A stretch of DNA of 10,265 bases from JBKJTP01 sp046590195 (GTDB lineage Bacteria; Bacteroidota; Ignavibacteria; Palsa-1295): contig JBKJTP010000057.1 in NCBI GenBank assembly GCA_046590195.1, positions 1 through 10,265 of the forward strand, written 5' to 3'. The position numbers and the translations under genes are program-made. Below, piece after piece: positions 7,700 to 10,265 of this stretch. Below the pieces are notes generated by a model that saw only the letters and a list, made by a program, of their open reading frames with translations, did not search any database and was not told where the DNA came from. The first letter of the stretch is position 1. Each line of letters starts with the position of its first letter.

Positions 7700-9979
7700 A
7701 TGACTTCGTCTGCAACCCTAACGGGCAGACGGGGGTGGTCAGGATCTTTCCATCGTGTCAGCTTCCTGTTACGTGCACTAATTCTGCTCGTGTTGCTGCA
7801 TTCCGCCGCAACTGCGCAGAACAATGTCGGCATTGGCACAACCACACCCGAATCTAGTGCTATTCTCGATCTGACCAGTTCGAATAAGGGACTTCTCGTC
7901 CCCCGACTTTCGACCGCGGAAATGAATTCGGTGCCGACCCCAGCTACCGGATTGATGATCTATAATACTACGCTCTCCAATTTCTATTACTACGATGGTA
8001 TCTCATGGAAGCCATTCCTCACGGCCACGAACGGCTGGCAGCTAACCGGAAACGCAGGGACGGCCGCGGAGACAAATTACCTTGGTACGTCTGATGCGAA
8101 TCCACTCGTGATCAAGACCAACGGCGTCCAGAGAATGATCATTCTCAGTACGGGTGAAGTAGGTATCGACGTGGCCGCACCAAACTCGAAACTCTCAGTC
8201 AATGACGGTAACATCAGCATTGTCAACACGCTGAACAGTGCCGGCCAACTTCGGTACTATGAGCCAAGTGCTTCAGGTACGAATTATACAGGCTTTCGAT
8301 CCGGTGTGATGGCAGCAGACATCATGTACACCTTGCCGACGGTTGCGCCGACGGCGGGCCAGGTGCTAACGGCCGGAGCAACCCCAACTACGTTACAGTG
8401 GTCAAGTGTCGCAGGCGGCGCAGCCGATACGTTGTGGTTCGTTGGTGCTGGCACAAGTTCGCTCGTTGGCCGCGGCAACAACAATACAGGAGCTGGCAAT
8501 TATTCGATCGCTGCTGGACAGAACAATAACGCAACCGGCAATCACAGCGTGACGATCGGCGGATTTGGGAATGTATCGAATGGCAACTACAGTGCGGTTG
8601 GTGGCGGATACATTAACCAAACGAGCGGACTATACTCAACGATCGCCGGCGGACAGAACAACGTTGCGTCGGCCGCTAACGCAAGCGTACTTGGCGGAAA
8701 CGCCAACACAGCAAGTGGCCAGTATGCTGCGGTAGGCGGCGGTCAGTCGAACTTCGCACGCGCTAACTATTCTGTTGTTGGCGGCGGTATCGGAAATAAT
8801 GCGACGACCAATGCCGTGCATGGTACGATCAGTGGTGGCCAAGCGAACACGGCGGATGCGCAGTGGACGTCAGTCATCGGCGGGCTTACCAACTCAGCGA
8901 ATGGCAACTACTCCTCAGTCTTGGGTGGCCAGTTGAACTCGGCAAATGCAACCTATAGCGTGCTGGGCGGCTACAACACATCCACTGGATCCAACGCTCA
9001 TTACTCCATGGTCTTCGGAGGAAATGCAAGCGTTACTCAGTCGAATACGATCGTCTTTAACCATACCGGTACCATCGCCGCCACATATGGCTTGACCAAA
9101 GTGGGCATTCGCAACAATGCACCGACAGAGGCGCTTGACGTCACTGGCAACATTCGCTTCTCTGGTGCACTCATGCCGAACAACCTACCGGGCACGGCTG
9201 GCCAACTGCTCGTTTCAGCGGGCGCGAACGCTGCGCCTACATGGAGCAGCGGCAGCGGATTGTTCTGGACGCTTACAGGCAACAGTGCTACATCGCCTGC
9301 GACAAACTTTCTTGGCACCACGGACTCCGTTGACGTTGTCTTCCGCACGAACAACACTGAGAAGATCCGTCTGATGGCGAACGGCTTCCTCGGTGTTGGT
9401 ACATCGACACCGAGTGTAAAGCTCGAGGTGTCGAATGGGACCATCTCTCTCAGCAACACGAACAACACCGCAAGCGGCGTCCGCTTCTTTGAACCTAGCA
9501 CTAGCGGTACTAATTACACGGAGTTCAAGGCAAGGGCGCAGACGGCAAATCTCACTTACACGTTTCCCGATTCTTCTGGCCGTCAATTCGACGTACTAAC
9601 AAACGATGGCAGTGGTAATCTGTACTGGACGAACAACATTATTACAGGATCGCTTTATCTTGGCAGCACAACTTCGACTACGCTTGCCGCAGACGCGAAT
9701 GATCTGCCATTAGATGCCAACTATACCTTACACCGCATGAGTGCCAATGGTAATGGAGTTGACATTACCGGTCTTGCAAACGGAGTTGATGGACGAGTTG
9801 TCATCTTGGTTAACGTAGGTGGTTTTGGAATGACCTTACTTTACGAGGATGTTAACTCGGCGGCAGCAAATCGAATCATCGGGTCTGGAGGTAATTTTAG
9901 CTTTGGTGTAAACAAAGCAGTGTCTCTCGTGTATGACGGTGTATCCTCGCGATGGAGGATCTACGCTGCCTACCCGTAA
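7700..9979 (+). CDS. Fibre-like exported protein with 15-residue beta-roll repeats
   Basis: This is a predicted surface fibre or adhesin; the role is inferred from architecture. The ATG at 7700 is the only upstream Met before a hydrophobic signal segment (residues 20-40, SFLLRALILLVLLHSAATAQ). Next comes the FCB module VGIGTTTPESSAILDL..GLLVPRL..GLMIYNT..FYYYDGISWKPF (43-106). A roughly 124-residue module (112-235) has a second copy at 521-644. Between them lie twelve consecutive repeats of about 15 residues (267-448) with consensus NYSxVxGGxxNxAsG, resembling YadA/Hep_Hag head repeats and phage tail-fibre shafts. 'VGIgt.tP..kL.V' occurs four times (43, 154, 468, 564). A compact tip-like domain closes the protein (about 650-759, GVDGRVVILVNVGGFGMTLLYED...VSLVYDGVSSRWRIYAAYP). 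There is no T9SS sorting domain, no YadA-type membrane anchor and no Peptidase_S74 chaperone. It is followed by a strong terminator. It may be a trimeric adhesin-like fibre or a domesticated tail-fibre protein. Confidence 0.9.
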   Translation: MTSSATLTGRRGWSGSFHRVSFLLRALILLVLLHSAATAQNNVGIGTTTPESSAILDLTSSNKGLLVPRLSTAEMNSVPTPATGLMIYNTTLSNFYYYDGISWKPFLTATNGWQLTGNAGTAAETNYLGTSDANPLVIKTNGVQRMIILSTGEVGIDVAAPNSKLSVNDGNISIVNTLNSAGQLRYYEPSASGTNYTGFRSGVMAADIMYTLPTVAPTAGQVLTAGATPTTLQWSSVAGGAADTLWFVGAGTSSLVGRGNNNTGAGNYSIAAGQNNNATGNHSVTIGGFGNVSNGNYSAVGGGYINQTSGLYSTIAGGQNNVASAANASVLGGNANTASGQYAAVGGGQSNFARANYSVVGGGIGNNATTNAVHGTISGGQANTADAQWTSVIGGLTNSANGNYSSVLGGQLNSANATYSVLGGYNTSTGSNAHYSMVFGGNASVTQSNTIVFNHTGTIAATYGLTKVGIRNNAPTEALDVTGNIRFSGALMPNNLPGTAGQLLVSAGANAAPTWSSGSGLFWTLTGNSATSPATNFLGTTDSVDVVFRTNNTEKIRLMANGFLGVGTSTPSVKLEVSNGTISLSNTNNTASGVRFFEPSTSGTNYTEFKARAQTANLTYTFPDSSGRQFDVLTNDGSGNLYWTNNIITGSLYLGSTTSTTLAADANDLPLDANYTLHRMSANGNGVDITGLANGVDGRVVILVNVGGFGMTLLYEDVNSAAANRIIGSGGNFSFGVNKAVSLVYDGVSSRWRIYAAYP
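8033..8404 (+). repeat. Fibre module, copy 1
   Basis: This stretch encodes residues 112-235 of the fibre protein. It matches the later copy at 9260-9631 in order and spacing: GWQLTGNAGT/FWTLTGNSAT, TNYLGTSD/TNFLGTTD, LVIKTNGVQRM/VVFRTNNTEKI, LRYYEPSASGTNYTGF/VRFFEPSTSGTNYTEF, MYTLP/TYTFP, then a Gly/Asn-rich turn and W. The divergence is mainly conservative, so this is an old internal duplication rather than a recent one. Confidence 0.8.
8498..9043 (+). repeat. Twelve tandem ~45-base repeats (15-residue beta-roll units)
   Basis: Units of 14, 15, 15, 15, 15, 15, 18, 14, 15, 15, 16 and 15 residues run without gaps from residue 267 to 448. Each carries a Tyr/His-Ser-like start, a hydrophobic-x-Gly-Gly centre and an Asn-x-Ala/Ser end. 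Seven units are exactly 15 residues and the 18-residue unit carries a three-residue insertion. In related head domains each unit forms one turn of a left-handed beta-roll; that structure is inferred here. Confidence 0.85.
9260..9631 (+). repeat. Fibre module, copy 2
   Basis: This stretch encodes residues 521-644 and is the second copy of the module at 8033-8404, placed after the beta-roll repeats. It has the same length (124 residues) with almost no gaps, and keeps the EPS-SGTNYT core. It precedes the C-terminal tip-like domain. Confidence 0.8.
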
Positions 9980-10015
9980 TTCTATCACGAACTTAACAAA
10001 GTGTTTTGCCTAAAC

Positions 10016-10038
10016 CCCTGGGAGGCCGACTCCCAGGG
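10016..10038 (+). terminator. Perfect 9-base hairpin after the fibre gene
   Basis: CCCTGGGAG (10016-10024) pairs with CTCCCAGGG (10030-10038) around the loop GCCGA, 37 bases after the fibre stop codon. It is followed only by TTCGGTCT, so the T-run is poor. It may be a weak first terminator, an mRNA-protecting structure, or part of a small 3' RNA ended by the stronger terminator downstream. Confidence 0.45.
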
Positions 10039-10102
10039 TTCGGTCTAGGAGTAGACGTAGAGCTTTCTACTTTTCTCAAGATGTGCGACTGCGATTAGAC
10101 CT

Positions 10103-10137
10103 GAGCCCGCTGGCCGAAAACAGCGGGCTCGATTATT
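10103..10137 (+). terminator. Strong intrinsic terminator for the rightward genes
   Basis: A perfect 10-base GC-rich stem, GAGCCCGCTG (10103-10112) with CAGCGGGCTC (10121-10130), has an 8-base loop GCCGAAAA and is followed by GATTATTTT. On the opposite strand there is no T-run, so it acts rightward. It closes transcription 124 bases after the fibre gene. Confidence 0.8.
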
Positions 10138-10240
10138 TTAAAAGGTGGAAGGAGCTCTGAGTAGACCCTCAGGTCGGCTATGGCAGAGCTTAAGTCGACT
10201 TAGACTGAACATAATTGCACATTTTCCCCCACACATCCAC

Positions 10241-10249
10241 TTATCCACA
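10241..10249 (+). other. DnaA box TTATCCACA (possible oriC edge)
   Basis: This is an exact match to the consensus DnaA binding site TTATNCACA. It lies in an AT-richer, C-run-containing stretch that continues past the right edge. A partial copy, ATCCAC, occurs 8 bases earlier (10234-10239). The whole 9980-10265 region otherwise holds only the two hairpins. A single box can occur by chance, so the origin call rests on it together with yidC at the other end of the window. Confidence 0.5.
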
Positions 10250-10265
10250 GAAATCACAAACCAAA

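Noticed and set aside
8498..9043. CRISPR-like or noncoding tandem repeat
   Set aside because: The repeat is conserved at protein level in one reading frame with variable DNA and no fixed repeat/spacer structure.
9037..9501. Leftward 154-codon open frame inside the fibre gene
   Set aside because: It is antisense to a clearly modular protein with duplicated domains and shows no family signature.
7700..9979. Prophage tail-fibre locus
   Set aside because: The fibre has a Sec-type signal segment and the FCB 'vGIGTttP..SAiLdl' module, and no phage structural, lysis or integrase genes lie nearby.

Overview
The window looks like chromosomal DNA from the Bacteroidota/Chlorobiota (FCB) group. Two secreted proteins end in the 'LxWxT.sEi...GFe(v/i)ER' module followed by a type IX secretion (T9SS) C-terminal region. 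A third carries the 'vGIGTttP..SAiLdl... GLLvPR' module common in that group. Most genes lack a clear Shine-Dalgarno sequence. I cannot name the genus; an Ignavibacteria/Kapabacteria-like lineage is a guess.

Layout: positions 1-3219 hold three leftward genes. In transcription order these are an M42 metallo-aminopeptidase (3219-2146), a His-rich polytopic membrane protein of unknown function (2059-998), and the first 269 codons of yidC (808-1, running off the left edge). A divergent intergenic region with several GCTCGC/GGACT inverted repeats (about 3256-3307) separates them from three rightward genes for exported surface proteins. These are an 810-aa 'GNWSD..W' protein with an atypical C-terminus (3385-5817), a 536-aa protein with a textbook type A T9SS sorting domain (5946-7556), and a 759-aa fibre-like protein (7700-9979). 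The fibre has a module / twelve 15-residue repeats / duplicated module / tip architecture.

The final 286 bases contain no gene. They hold a hairpin (10016-10038), a strong intrinsic terminator (10103-10137) that closes the rightward block, and a perfect DnaA box TTATCCACA (10241-10249) at the edge. A DnaA box on one side and yidC reading away from it on the other resemble the classical dnaA-oriC...yidC neighbourhood, so the window may lie just beside the replication origin. The usual rpmH/rnpA genes are not upstream of yidC here.

How the genes relate: YidC is the inner-membrane insertase, and the peptidase and the membrane protein are probably housekeeping or accessory genes on the same strand. 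The three rightward genes look like a cell-surface/adhesion cassette, two of them likely T9SS clients and the third lacking any recognisable T9SS signal. I saw no CRISPR array, tRNA, rRNA, insertion sequence or obvious defence system.
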